Shown here: positions 40,389 through 49,927 of the stretch, piece after piece | Layout of the letters: every line of letters starts with the position of its first letter | How positions within the stretch are numbered: position 1 is the stretch's first letter | NCBI RefSeq assembly: GCF_963853665.1 | Contig: NZ_OY970459.1 | Location: 1 to 64,000, forward strand | Length of the DNA: 64,000 bases | From: Mycobacterium decipiens | GTDB taxonomy: Bacteria; Actinomycetota; Actinomycetes; Mycobacteriales; Mycobacteriaceae | Reading direction: 5' to 3' | Made by a program: the position numbers and the translations under genes | Notes under the pieces: generated by a model | Database searches by the model: none | The model's input: the letters and a program-made list of their open reading frames with translations, nothing else | Told to the model about the DNA's origin: nothing

Positions 40389-40390
40389 TG

Positions 40391-43300
40391 ATGTCCAAGC
40401 GAGGATATGTGCGTGGCACCCGCACGCCACCGCCGAATGTCCCGCCGGTGCGAGTCGCGGTAGCCGCTCCGCTGGCGTTGCCGGAACGTGAACCGCGAAA
40501 CATTCTGCTGATGATCGCGCTGCCCGCGCTCCTGGTTGGGATCATCGGCACGCTGGTGGTGATGTATGCCTCCGGGATTCGGTCGTTGCAGTCGGGGTTC
40601 TTCCCGATGATCGGCCTGGTCGGGTTCGGAGCGCTCATGTTCGGTGGCCGGTTCGGGCGCGGGCGCCGGATCAGCTGGGGAGAGCAAGAACGCCAGCGCC
40701 GCAGCTACCTGCGTCAGCTTGACGAGGACCGCGACGAGGTACAGCGCGGCGCCCAAGAACAGCGCCGTAGTCAGCTTCTCGTACACGGTGATCCGCGGCA
40801 GTTGGACACGATCATCGGCGGTCCGCGGATGTGGGAGCGGCGCACCAGCGACACGGACTTCCTCGACGTCCGCCTGGGGATCGGTGTGGAGCAGGCCGGC
40901 GAATCGGCGGTTTCGTTGCAGTGGCCCGATGTGCCGGTCGGCGAAGAACTCGAACCCGTAACCGGCGGTGCGCTTCGGGATTTCATCCTCGAACAGAGCA
41001 AGATTCGCGGGATGGGTAAGGTGCTGTGCCTGCGATCCAAACCTGGATTCAGTTTCATCGGTGAGGATCCGAGAGAGCTGCACGGTCTGGCGCGGGCGAT
41101 GCTGTGTTCGCTTGCGGTCTATCACAGCCCGCGTGATTTGAAGCTCATGGTGGTCACCCGTCATCCCGAGCTGTGGTCATGGTTGGTGTGGCTACCGCAC
41201 AACCAGCATGATGAGATGTTCGACGCGTGCGGACTGCGTCGGCTGGTGTTTGCATCGCCGACCGAGTTGGAGGAGGCACTCGACGCAGAGCTGCACCGCA
41301 AGGGCCGCGGACCGTGGACGCCACCGGTGGGGACCAGTCCGAGTTCGATGCCGTCGCCCATCGAGTCGACCACCGGCTCGGGGCTGGGTCCGCACTGGGT
41401 GATTGTCGACGACAACCTGGGCACCCCGGAGCAATGGGAAGGGGTAACCGGGCAGAAGGGCATGGCTGGTATCACGGTGCTGCGGTTGGCGACCCGGGTC
41501 GGTGTCGGTGTCGGCTTCGCCGACGAGAGTCAACGCTTCGCCCTGCACGAAGGCAGGGTCACCCACCGCAGCACCTTCTATGCCAGGGCGGACTTGCTCC
41601 CCGAGAGCACGGCGAACAGGTACGCGCGGGCGCTGGCCCGCTGGTCGCCGATGAGTGCCGGGGAACTGTCCGAAACCGACAGTCAAGGCGGCGAACTACT
41701 AAGGGCGTTGGGTATCACCGATCCGCGGGAACTGGATGTCGACAGGCTCTGGGCCGAGAGCCGTGGTCGGGGGGATTCGAAGTGGGCGATGGTGCCCGTC
41801 GGCATCAAGCAAGGCGGCGATCTGCAGTATGTCATATTGCGCGCCAAGGACTTTGGTGGCTATGGCTTCCACTCGGTGGTGATCGGCACGTCAGGTTCGG
41901 GCAAGTCGGAGTACTTCCTATCGTTGTGCAGCGGGATCGCGCTGACCCATTCGCCAGAAACGTTCATCGTGATCTTCGTCGATATGAAGTTCGAGTCGGC
42001 GGCCCAGGACCTGCAAGGATTTCCCCATGTCGCCGGCTCGCTGTCCAACCTTGGCAAGGACGAGCGCCACCTGGCGGAGCGGATGCGCAAATCCATCAAC
42101 GGCGAGATCGCGCGGCGTTACCGGCTTTTCAAGGATGCCGGGGCACGTGACGCCAACGAGTACGAAGAGATGCGGCTCGCCGGAAGGGAGCTGGAGCCCG
42201 TTCCAATTCTGCTGGTGATCATCGACGAGTATCTCGAGTTGTTCATTCACCATCCGGAGTGGATCGATTTGGTCATTCATATCGGGCAGGAGGGTCGCGG
42301 CTGCAACGTGTTCTTCACCCTCGGTGGTCAGCGATTGGATCTGTCGTCGCTGAGCAAGGTAAAGAGCAACATAGCTTTTCGGGTGGCTCTGCGTGCTGAG
42401 ACGGCGGAGGACTCCCGCGACGTGATCGGCAGTGACTCGGCGCTGCATCTTCCGTCGAAGGAGAACGGCTACGCGCTACTCAAAGTCGGGCCGCGAGATC
42501 TCGAGCAGTTCCGCTGCTTCTACGTGTCGGCACCATTCGTGGTGCCGAAGCGGGTCGCGAATACCGACAAGACTGTGGCCGTGAGCTTTTCGAAACCCCG
42601 CGCCTATACTTGGGCGTATCAGCCGCTCAGCGAAGCCGATAGCGCCGCTTTGGCCGTCGCCGACGAGCCCGAACAGCCCGACGAGTTTCTCTTCCACTCC
42701 GACGGGTTCCGGAAGAAGAAGCTCGTCGATGTCATCCGGGAGTCGCTGGTCTCGCATCCCGCGCGCCCCCCACACCAAATCTGGCTCCCGCCTTTGGAAG
42801 TCAGTGAGCCGATCGATGCGCTGGTGGCCCGTTGGCGCGGCCGGCCATGGGATGTCGGCTATGGGCAAAACCCCGGCCTGATATTCCCGGTTGGAATTGT
42901 CGACATTCCCGAAGAACATGCGCAACGGGTGCACGTGATCCACGCCGAGATGGACAACATCATGGTGGTCGCGACGGCTCAGCGTGGTAAATCCACCACC
43001 TTGATGACGTTGATGACCTCGGCGGCCTTGATGTATCGGCCGGACCGGGTGACGTTCTTCTGCATCGGGGCGTCGCTGTATCCGGTCGAAGAGCTCCCGC
43101 ACGTGGCGTCGGTGGTCAGCCAGACCGACGGCGAGGGAGTGTCTCGGACCATAGCCTCGATCGAGGGGTTGATCCGCGCCCGCGAGGCGTCGTTCAAGAA
43201 GTACCAGATCGACATCTCGGAGTTCCGGGAGCGACGGTTCGGCATGGACGCCGGGGCCGGGACCGATCCCGACGACAAGTTCGGCGACGTCTTCCTGGTC

Positions 43301-44470
43301 ATCGACAACTTCAGCGACATGCACGACAAGGACGCCGCCATGGGCGAGCGTGCCATTGCCATCGCTCGCCAAGGCCTGTCGTACGGAGTGCACATCATCA
43401 CCAGCGCCACAGCGTGGCTGGTCGGACAGAAGCAGCAACTGGTCAACGTGTCCAACGCTCGCATCCAACTGCGCTTGAGTAATCCCGATGAGACGCAGAT
43501 GGGCGACAACTTTGAGCGAAAAAAGGCCGCCCGCAACACATTGAACCGGCCTGGTTTCGGCATAACCCGGGATGGCTACGAGTTGTTGGTCGGAGTGCCG
43601 GAGATCACCGGGATCACCGGCGAACGGTTGACGACGCGCGAGATCGGCCGGCTCATCGCCGAGCGAACCGGTATCGGCAGGCTGGAGAAGTTGGCCCGGC
43701 TGCCCGAGCGGATCGAGATCCGCGAAGTACACGCCGCGTTCGAAGGTGCCGCGGCAGCGGCGGATCCACTGAACATCCCATTCGCGCTCGGCGAGACCGC
43801 GCTGCAGCCTGCGATCCTGCCGGCCCGAGTCGCGCCGAACATGCTGGTGGTGGGCCGCCAGTTGTGTGGGAAGACCGCGACTTTGGCGGTATTCGGGCAA
43901 ACGATCAGCACGCGGTTCACCCCCGAGCAAGCCCAGATCACCATCATCGATCCCAAGACCTCGCTCATCGGCAAGATCGTAGGCCCGCACGTGCGGGCCT
44001 ACGCTTATACACCCGACGACATCGACGAGGTGATCGGCGAGTTGGCGCAGACCCTGCGTGACCGCCTTCCCCCTGCTGGTCTAAGCCAGGAGGAACTGCT
44101 CGAGCGGAGCACCTGGGAAGGCCCGCACCATTTCGTCTTGATCGACGACGAACACGAACTCCGACCGACCGGTGTCGTCGGCAAGGCCGCGGCCACAATG
44201 CCGTTGTGGGGATTGATCGAACGCAGCCGCGAAATCGGTTTGCACGTCATCGCCTCGCGTCTGCCCGGCAACTGGGCGGGTGTCTCGGTAACCAATCCGT
44301 TCCTGCAGAAGATGACGGGCTCGCGCGCGCTCTCACTGTTTATGGACAACGACCCGGCGGCGGTGAAAGTGTTCGGCAGGATCAGCGCCCAGCAACTACC
44401 TCCCGGGCGTGGCTTGCTGGTCACCACCGACGGCGTGATCGAAGGAGTGCTGGTGGGAACACCGCAATAG
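40391..44470 (+). CDS. eccC: Type VII secretion ATPase EccC, single polypeptide (ESX-2-like)
   Basis: FtsK/SpoIIIE-family motor of type VII secretion. The 1359 residues contain two N-terminal membrane helices (about 38-80) and three ATPase modules: GTSGSGKS at about 499, ATAQRGKS at about 861 and GRQLCGKT at about 1154. The domains are fused in one chain, as in ESX-2 to ESX-5, whereas ESX-1 has split EccCa1/EccCb1. Near-identical segments to ESX-2 EccC (SLSNLGKDERHLAERMRKSI, for example) support the ESX-2 affiliation. The start at 40391 is 2 bp after eccB; the longer open frame to 40157 overlaps eccB and is rejected. Confidence 0.95.
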   Translation: MSKRGYVRGTRTPPPNVPPVRVAVAAPLALPEREPRNILLMIALPALLVGIIGTLVVMYASGIRSLQSGFFPMIGLVGFGALMFGGRFGRGRRISWGEQERQRRSYLRQLDEDRDEVQRGAQEQRRSQLLVHGDPRQLDTIIGGPRMWERRTSDTDFLDVRLGIGVEQAGESAVSLQWPDVPVGEELEPVTGGALRDFILEQSKIRGMGKVLCLRSKPGFSFIGEDPRELHGLARAMLCSLAVYHSPRDLKLMVVTRHPELWSWLVWLPHNQHDEMFDACGLRRLVFASPTELEEALDAELHRKGRGPWTPPVGTSPSSMPSPIESTTGSGLGPHWVIVDDNLGTPEQWEGVTGQKGMAGITVLRLATRVGVGVGFADESQRFALHEGRVTHRSTFYARADLLPESTANRYARALARWSPMSAGELSETDSQGGELLRALGITDPRELDVDRLWAESRGRGDSKWAMVPVGIKQGGDLQYVILRAKDFGGYGFHSVVIGTSGSGKSEYFLSLCSGIALTHSPETFIVIFVDMKFESAAQDLQGFPHVAGSLSNLGKDERHLAERMRKSINGEIARRYRLFKDAGARDANEYEEMRLAGRELEPVPILLVIIDEYLELFIHHPEWIDLVIHIGQEGRGCNVFFTLGGQRLDLSSLSKVKSNIAFRVALRAETAEDSRDVIGSDSALHLPSKENGYALLKVGPRDLEQFRCFYVSAPFVVPKRVANTDKTVAVSFSKPRAYTWAYQPLSEADSAALAVADEPEQPDEFLFHSDGFRKKKLVDVIRESLVSHPARPPHQIWLPPLEVSEPIDALVARWRGRPWDVGYGQNPGLIFPVGIVDIPEEHAQRVHVIHAEMDNIMVVATAQRGKSTTLMTLMTSAALMYRPDRVTFFCIGASLYPVEELPHVASVVSQTDGEGVSRTIASIEGLIRAREASFKKYQIDISEFRERRFGMDAGAGTDPDDKFGDVFLVIDNFSDMHDKDAAMGERAIAIARQGLSYGVHIITSATAWLVGQKQQLVNVSNARIQLRLSNPDETQMGDNFERKKAARNTLNRPGFGITRDGYELLVGVPEITGITGERLTTREIGRLIAERTGIGRLEKLARLPERIEIREVHAAFEGAAAAADPLNIPFALGETALQPAILPARVAPNMLVVGRQLCGKTATLAVFGQTISTRFTPEQAQITIIDPKTSLIGKIVGPHVRAYAYTPDDIDEVIGELAQTLRDRLPPAGLSQEELLERSTWEGPHHFVLIDDEHELRPTGVVGKAAATMPLWGLIERSREIGLHVIASRLPGNWAGVSVTNPFLQKMTGSRALSLFMDNDPAAVKVFGRISAQQLPPGRGLLVTTDGVIEGVLVGTPQ

Positions 44471-44616
44471 CAGGTGAGTCGACAGCAACGACCGACCACC
44501 TTAGACTCAGGCGATTCCACCGAGATCTCCGGGTGGATGCAACAAGGCCGGTCACCGGCCCGTGGGGGCACCCTGGTTCGTGAAGGTGCGCTGTGCAATT
44601 GGACGGGGAGGTAGAT

Positions 44617-44922
44617 ATGGGCGGTTTGTTCGATATCGATCCGGGAGCCGTTGATGTGTCGGCGGCTGCGGAGACTGGAATCAGCGAGGAGATGGCGGCC
44701 ACCACCGCGGCCGGCGCGGCCGCGCTCACCGGTGTGCTGCCGATGGCGCCCGACGCCGATTCCGCGGAGTTTGCCGCCGCGTTGAACGCCGCAGGTGCGG
44801 CCTACCTTGCCAGCGCCGCCGAACATGTCGGGCAGCGGGTTGCCTTCGCCGGCGCGCAGGGCCTGGCCGCTGCCACCAGCGTCGCCACCGAAGGACTTCG
44901 CGCGGCCAACTTGGGGCTGTAA
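44617..44922 (+). CDS. PE family protein
   Basis: A 101-residue short PE protein with a helical hairpin, ISEEMAATTAAGAAALTGVLP and SAEFAAALNAAGAAYLASAAE, ending just after the second helix with no PGRS extension. Short PE proteins pair with the adjacent PPE protein and are exported by ESX systems. ATG at 44617 is preferred because GGGGAGG lies 5 bp upstream; GTG at 44593 is open in frame. It resembles PE36, the PE of ESX-2, in layout. Confidence 0.88.
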   Translation: MGGLFDIDPGAVDVSAAAETGISEEMAATTAAGAAALTGVLPMAPDADSAEFAAALNAAGAAYLASAAEHVGQRVAFAGAQGLAAATSVATEGLRAANLGL

Positions 44923-44927
44923 CAAGA

Positions 44928-46112
44928 ATGCCCGACCCCAGGTGGACAGGTCCGCCGGAAGCCATCGCGGCGACCCTGGAAGCCGGTTCGCCAGCGACGG
45001 TGATCGCTAACAACACGGTGTGGGTCACCGAGACCGCCAACAAGGCACTGTCGGCAGGCCTTTCGGCGGTCAACGCGTTGGCCACCGCCGCGCAGTGGCA
45101 GGGATTCGGTGCGGTCGCGTCGATGCTGGCCGCCACCGGCCTCAATGCCGGATTGCAGACATTGGTGGGCTGGACCGCGGAGAAGATCACCATCACTCAA
45201 GCCGCCGTGGAGGCCTTCACGATCGCGAGGTCATCGGTTATCCCGTCGGCGGTCTCGCAGACCAACCGGGACGAGTGGACCGCGTTGAATGCGACCAACT
45301 TCTTCGGCCAGAACACCCCGGGCATCGTCGAACGTGACACGGAGTATTTCGGCGAACATTGGCCGCACAATTCGAGCGTGGGCTGGGCGTACTCGGGCGC
45401 ACTGAGCGCGTTGGTGGCCGCGTTGGCCGTTCCGCCGCCGATCGCGCCGCTGGGCGCATCGCCCGCGGCACCCGCCGCGGCGGGCGAGGCGGTGGCCCAA
45501 GCGGCCGCGCAGACCGGCATGAACAATGCGGCGCAGGTATCGGGTCAGGCAACCCAGGCCGTGGGGCAGACGGCGTCCTCACCCGCGGATGCGACGGGCC
45601 AGCTCGGTTCGCTGATGCAGCAACCAATGCAGCTGGTTTCCAGTGCGACCGAACCGCTGAAGGAGATGGCCCAGGCGCCGATGCAGGCGTTCCAGGGCTT
45701 CACTAGCCTGCCACAGAGCATGATGCAGTCGCTGGGCGGGATGTTTCCGGCCGCCGCAGCACCGAATGCCGCCACGGCAGGGGCGATCGCCGAGCCGGTG
45801 GTGACCGGCGGTGGCGCGGCGGCTGGCAGCGCGGGCGGAGGGGGCGGGTTCCCCGGTGCCGGACTGACCAGCTATACCCGGCCCACCAGCAGCTTCGAGC
45901 CGGAAGCCGGTGGTAGACCGACCAGCTTGCGCGCCGGTGTCCTCAATGCCGCCGAAGTGCGTGGCCCCACCGCCTCGACGGGGATGGGTGGTACACCGAT
46001 GCCGATGACGCCGGCGGGAATGCTGGCGCGCGGACCCGGCAGCGATGCCGACCGGGAGGCCGTGGCCTGCGCGCGCGTCGTTGTCGACCGCGACCCGATG
46101 GACCCGAGGTAG
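44928..46112 (+). CDS. PPE family protein
   Basis: A 394-residue PPE protein. The N-terminal domain (about 1-175) opens with WTGPPE, contains AAQWQGFG (the WxG turn) and ends with a His-Trp-Pro-His-Asn-Ser segment; a Gly/Ala/Gln/Met-rich tail follows. It starts 5 bp after the PE gene, the standard PE-PPE pair, which suggests a heterodimer chaperoned by EspG and exported by type VII secretion. No EspG gene is present in the window. PPE69 next to ESX-2 is the likely counterpart in M. tuberculosis. Confidence 0.9.
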   Translation: MPDPRWTGPPEAIAATLEAGSPATVIANNTVWVTETANKALSAGLSAVNALATAAQWQGFGAVASMLAATGLNAGLQTLVGWTAEKITITQAAVEAFTIARSSVIPSAVSQTNRDEWTALNATNFFGQNTPGIVERDTEYFGEHWPHNSSVGWAYSGALSALVAALAVPPPIAPLGASPAAPAAAGEAVAQAAAQTGMNNAAQVSGQATQAVGQTASSPADATGQLGSLMQQPMQLVSSATEPLKEMAQAPMQAFQGFTSLPQSMMQSLGGMFPAAAAPNAATAGAIAEPVVTGGGAAAGSAGGGGGFPGAGLTSYTRPTSSFEPEAGGRPTSLRAGVLNAAEVRGPTASTGMGGTPMPMTPAGMLARGPGSDADREAVACARVVVDRDPMDPR

Positions 46113-46305
46113 GGGTGTTTCAGATCGGTCCGGCGCACTGGATACGTGCAGCGACCCAGGTGAGCGGACGGTGCGAGGGCCTGGCAGCGGAACATTTGTT
46201 GTCCGACAATCGAATCCAAGCTGACGCGACCCGGGCACGCCGGCGCGCGCACCAACCTCTCGCGTAGCGTCCGCACGGGTGCATCCCGGCTATGGTGGGC
46301 GCGAT

Positions 46306-48249
46306 CTAGCCGGCCGGCAGTTTCACCACCCGATTGTTGTCGATGTCGGCAACGTAGACGTTGCCCGCGCTGTCGACCGCGACCGCTTCTGGGCCTTTGA
46401 GGCCAGTGAATGGCAGTTCCACTTGGGTGCTTGACCCCGCCGGTAGTTTGAGCACCCGGTTGTGGTGGCTGTCGGTGATGTAGACGTTGCCTTCGGCGTC
46501 GACCTCGACACCCTTCGGAACATCGAGGTCGGTGAATGGCAGCTTGACTTGGGTGTTGGAACCCGCTGGCAATTTCAGCACCCGGTTGTTGCCGCCGTCG
46601 GTGACGTAGACGCTGCCGATGGCGTCCACCGCCACCCCGTAGGGAACGTTGATCCCGGTGAACGGCAACTTGACCTGAGTGTCCGACCTCACCGGGAGTT
46701 TGAGCACCCGGTTGATGCCGTCACTGACGTAGATATTGCCGGCGGCGTCTACTGCCACATCCCAGGGACTTGTCAGCCCGGCTAACGGCACCTCGGTTTG
46801 GGTGTCAGACCCGGCAGCGAGCTTGAGCACCTTGGGGGAACCGTCAAGGCCGCCGTCTGCGAGGTAGACGGTGCCGCCGCTATCCACGGTAAGACCGTCG
46901 GGATCGGTCAAACCCGTGAACGGCATTGCCGTCGGGGTGTTCGAGCGGGCCGCGAGCCTAAATACCTGGTTGGTGCCGTCGTCGGTGACATAGACGTTGC
47001 CGGCTTTGTCCACCGCGATTCCGTCGGGAATGCTGAGATCGCCGAACGGCAGCTCGACCTGCCTCGGACCATCCGCACTGGGCGACAGGGCGGAAGGCGG
47101 TGTGGTCTGTTGCCTTGACCCGCGTCCAACGACGACAGCGGTGACCGCGGCCACCATAACGAGCGCAGCGACTGAGCCCAGTGCGATCGCCACCCGACGG
47201 TACTTCCGGAGCCACGGCAATGTTGACGATGCGCTCGGCGTTTGCGGGTCGGATGGTGGGGGCCGACATCGGAGCCGGGGCGGAGCCGGAGGGGTATCCA
47301 ATAGCTCAGCGCTGGGCAGGCCGGCGCCGGGCACGGTTTTCGCTGGGGGTATGCCGGCGGATTGGGTATCGGCGACCACAAGTTCGGTGTGGTCGTGCGT
47401 GGTCAGAGCCTCGTCCGCGGCTTCGGCGAGGTCTCCGGCGGTGGGGTAGCGGTCGGCAGGGTTCTTGGCCATACCTCGTGCGATGACGTCGTCCAAGCCT
47501 GGCGGGATCTGTGGGCGGTGCTGGCTCGGGCGTGGGATCGGCGCGGTCAGATGCGCGGTGATCAGCGCGGGAACATTGCCCCTGCCATAGGGCGGGAAGC
47601 CAGTCAGGCATTCATACAGCACGCAGGCCAGCGCATAGACGTCGCTGCTCGGTCCCACCTCTGCGATCTGCAGCCGCTCGGGCGACATATAGGCAAACGT
47701 TCCGATTGCGATGCCGCTACTGGTCAGCGGGGCGTCGGCAGCGGCGTTGGCCAGACCGAAGTCCACCAGGCAGGCGAAATCGTCGTCGGTAAGCAGAATG
47801 TTGGCCGGTTTGACATCGCGGTGGGTCACCTGGCCGGTGTGGGCGGCATCCAGCGCGGCGGCGACCTGGCGCACGATCGCGACGGCTTGCGCCGGATCCA
47901 GCGGACCCGCTCGAGCCAGCATGGTCTGCAAATCTGTGCCATCGATAAGCCGCATGTCGATGTAGAGCTGACCGTCGATCTCGCCGCATTGGTGGATGGG
48001 CACCACATGGGGCTCATGCAACCCACCCGCGGTGCGCGCTTCCCGGTACAGCCGCTGCCGGAATACCGGGTTCTGCGCGTAGGGCACCGCGATCAGCTTC
48101 AGCGCTACCGCGCGGTGCATGAGTGTGTCTTCGGCCTCGTAGACCTCGCCGTGGCCGCCCCGCCCCAGCAGCCGTTTCAGCAGGTAGTGCCCAAATCTCG
48201 AACCCGCACGCGAACCCGGCGCGGTCTGGCTGGCCCTTGGTTCCTCCAC
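46306..48249 (-). CDS. PknD-like receptor Ser/Thr kinase with NHL beta-propeller sensor
   Basis: A 647-residue transmembrane kinase. The kinase domain (about 18-285) has the glycine loop GRGGHGEV, Lys51 in VALKLI, HRDVKPAN (Asp145) and the DFG aspartate at 163. A Pro-rich juxtamembrane region, one membrane helix (about 353-375) and an extracellular six-bladed NHL propeller (about 397-647) with repeated AVDAxGNVYVTD blades follow. The architecture and sequence are those of PknD, but the neighbourhood differs from pknD in M. tuberculosis (Rv0931c, beside a phosphate-binding gene), so I take this as a paralogue. GTG at 48249 is the start used. Confidence 0.92.
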   Translation of the reverse strand: MEEPRASQTAPGSRAGSRFGHYLLKRLLGRGGHGEVYEAEDTLMHRAVALKLIAVPYAQNPVFRQRLYREARTAGGLHEPHVVPIHQCGEIDGQLYIDMRLIDGTDLQTMLARAGPLDPAQAVAIVRQVAAALDAAHTGQVTHRDVKPANILLTDDDFACLVDFGLANAAADAPLTSSGIAIGTFAYMSPERLQIAEVGPSSDVYALACVLYECLTGFPPYGRGNVPALITAHLTAPIPRPSQHRPQIPPGLDDVIARGMAKNPADRYPTAGDLAEAADEALTTHDHTELVVADTQSAGIPPAKTVPGAGLPSAELLDTPPAPPRLRCRPPPSDPQTPSASSTLPWLRKYRRVAIALGSVAALVMVAAVTAVVVGRGSRQQTTPPSALSPSADGPRQVELPFGDLSIPDGIAVDKAGNVYVTDDGTNQVFRLAARSNTPTAMPFTGLTDPDGLTVDSGGTVYLADGGLDGSPKVLKLAAGSDTQTEVPLAGLTSPWDVAVDAAGNIYVSDGINRVLKLPVRSDTQVKLPFTGINVPYGVAVDAIGSVYVTDGGNNRVLKLPAGSNTQVKLPFTDLDVPKGVEVDAEGNVYITDSHHNRVLKLPAGSSTQVELPFTGLKGPEAVAVDSAGNVYVADIDNNRVVKLPAG

Positions 48250-48529
48250 TACACCCCATCACTCGATCAGCGGCGCGACGTCGAAAACCCCAATAAGGGA
48301 TCACGGTAAACCACGTGGTGGCCGGACGACGTGCATATCCCCGGGCTGACGTCGTCTATGTCCAACAACAAGGTGGGGTCCGGTGAACTGACGTGTCGAC
48401 AGCGTTACCAGGGGCTGGGAAAGGGCGACGATCCTCGTCGATCCTGGTTTGCCGCAGTTGGGGGGCAACCGGTGTCGCAGCAAGGCCGAGCATGGTCGCT
48501 CCGGGTCGGGCGATCCGACGCGGGGACTG
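48250..48529. other. Upstream region of the PknD-like gene, no gene seen
   Basis: The reverse-strand kinase promoter must lie here. The forward and reverse frames present are short, Arg-rich and unconvincing. No repeats or RNA genes were recognised. Together with the following decayed gene this is the least coding-dense part of the right half. Confidence 0.4.
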
Positions 48530-48982
48530 CCGGTTTCGGGCGTCTTCGGGTTCACATTCATGGATTGGCGCAACGCCGCGGAATTGCGAGCGGCACAGTG
48601 TCTCCACACAGCTACCTGCCATCGCGGCGCTAGTGCCCGGACTGACGTGGTCGATGGACATCGACAGCCGGCGCGGGTGCGCCGGCAAATACGTATGGAC
48701 CAGGACGAAGGCGGCGTACTTTGTGGCTGGTTTCAGTGGACCGATCCCGACAACAAGTCGCCACAGGCCGTGCGGATTGTCTAGGACAACGCGAAACAGT
48801 TGGGCGCCAACAACTTCGGCGTTGTGAAGGACGGACCCGGCGACCACGATGCCTACGTCTCTGGTCCCGGCGGTGTCGAATTCAAGCTAGGAAGCCAGGT
48901 CGCGTCCTCGCTCACGACGAAGTCGGGGTGTCGGATCAGCCAAACCGACCCGGCTACGCAGACATCGACGTCACACCCGTAG
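48530..48982 (+). pseudogene. Decayed secreted or lipoprotein-like gene
   Basis: Protein-like pieces appear in changing forward frames: SGVFGFTFMDWRNAAELRAA at about 48530, PGLTWSMDIDSRRGCAGKYV at about 48640 in another frame, GWFQWTDPDNKSPQAVRIV then a stop at 48782-48784, and finally NNFGVVKDGPGDHDAYVSGP leading to GSQVASSLTTKSGCR. The last piece, a Gly-Ser-rich strand and a late cysteine, recalls the LppA-type mycobacterial lipoproteins. At least two frameshifts and one stop would be needed, so I call it a pseudogene. Parent family uncertain. Confidence 0.35.
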
Positions 48983-48990
48983 GCGCGCGT

Positions 48991-49121
48991 TCACGCGCTC
49001 ATCGACCGGGGCTTGAGTTGGTGGGCCCGGCTCTCTTCGCGCCCTCACGCGCTCATCGACCGGGGCTTGAGTTGGTGGGCCCCGGCTCTCTTCGCGCCCT
49101 CACGCGCTCATCGACCGGGGC
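48991..49121. repeat. 54/55-bp tandem repeat, 2.4 copies (VNTR-like)
   Basis: Units start with TCACGCGCTCATCGACC at 48991, 49045 and 49100. The first is 54 bp, the second 55 bp (one extra C), and the third is partial (about 22 bp). The partial copy contains the last codons and the stop of the neighbouring reverse-strand gene, so the array appears to have grown from that gene's 3' end. Confidence 0.88.
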
Positions 49122-49881
49122 CCGGTGGTCCGGCGAAGGCTTGCGCGATCTCGAGCCACCGTTGCGCCTCCTCCCCTACCGCCTTGACGTCTAGCGTGCG
49201 CAGCGCGCGTCGCTGGGTGACCAGAAAGCAGAAGTCCTCGGCGGATCCGGTGACGCGCTGGACCGCATCGGATGGCCCCCAGGACCAGGTGTCACCGCCG
49301 GGTCCACGCAGCTCGACCAAAAACGACCCGGCCGGCGGGGCCAGGTTGTTGACGGCGAACGCGTAGTCGCGGGTGCGTACCCCAAGATGCGCGATCGACC
49401 GTAGTCGCTCGGTGGCGGGCCGGGTGATGCCGACGGCGTCGGCGACGTCTAGCCCATGCGCCCAGGTCTCCATCAACCGCGCGGTTGCCATCGACGCGGC
49501 GCTCATCGGCGGCCCGAACCAGGGCAATTTGCGGCCGTCGGCAACCGCCAGCAATGCCTCGTGCAGCCGCCCGCGGGTAACCCGCCAGTCGGTGAGCAGT
49601 TCGGCGGGCGCTACGGCAGCCAGTTCCTCGGCGGCGGCGTCAACGAAGCCGGCGGGATTGGCCCCCGCGGCGGCCAACGTCTCGGCGAACCCGGCCTCGT
49701 CGGTGACCGCCGTCAACGCGACTCGGTCGGTCCACAACAGGTGTCCGATCTGGTGCGCGATGGTCCATCCCGGCGCGGGCGTCGGGTCCGCCCAGCGATC
49801 CGCCGGCAGGGCCGCCACCAGGGTATCGAGGTCGTCGCTTTCGGCACGTAGGTCAGCCACGAACGGCCCTGGATCGGCCAT
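49108..49881 (-). CDS. Maleylpyruvate isomerase/DinB-like mycothiol-dependent family protein
   Basis: The 257-residue protein corresponds to Rv0036c. The N-terminal DinB-like four-helix bundle carries [15 protein letters not shown] with the metal-binding histidines, and a C-terminal SCP2-like domain follows. The family uses mycothiol as a thiol cofactor in actinobacteria; the substrate is unknown. The ATG at 49881, 5 bp from AGGAGG, was preferred over the adjacent ATG at 49884. Its 3' end lies inside the tandem repeat. Confidence 0.88.
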   Translation of the reverse strand: MADPGPFVADLRAESDDLDTLVAALPADRWADPTPAPGWTIAHQIGHLLWTDRVALTAVTDEAGFAETLAAAGANPAGFVDAAAEELAAVAPAELLTDWRVTRGRLHEALLAVADGRKLPWFGPPMSAASMATARLMETWAHGLDVADAVGITRPATERLRSIAHLGVRTRDYAFAVNNLAPPAGSFLVELRGPGGDTWSWGPSDAVQRVTGSAEDFCFLVTQRRALRTLDVKAVGEEAQRWLEIAQAFAGPPGPGR

Positions 49882-49927
49882 CATCGCCTCCTGAAGGGAC
49901 ACTGGGCCCGGGAAATCACTATGTACC

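Noticed and set aside
40157..40390. N-terminal extension of EccC
   Set aside because: It overlaps eccB in another frame, and ATG at 40391 gives the conserved MSKRGYVRG-like N-terminus.
46113..46305. Search for esxA/esxB-type genes after the PPE gene
   Set aside because: No WXG100-length frame was found between the PPE gene and the kinase gene, on either strand.
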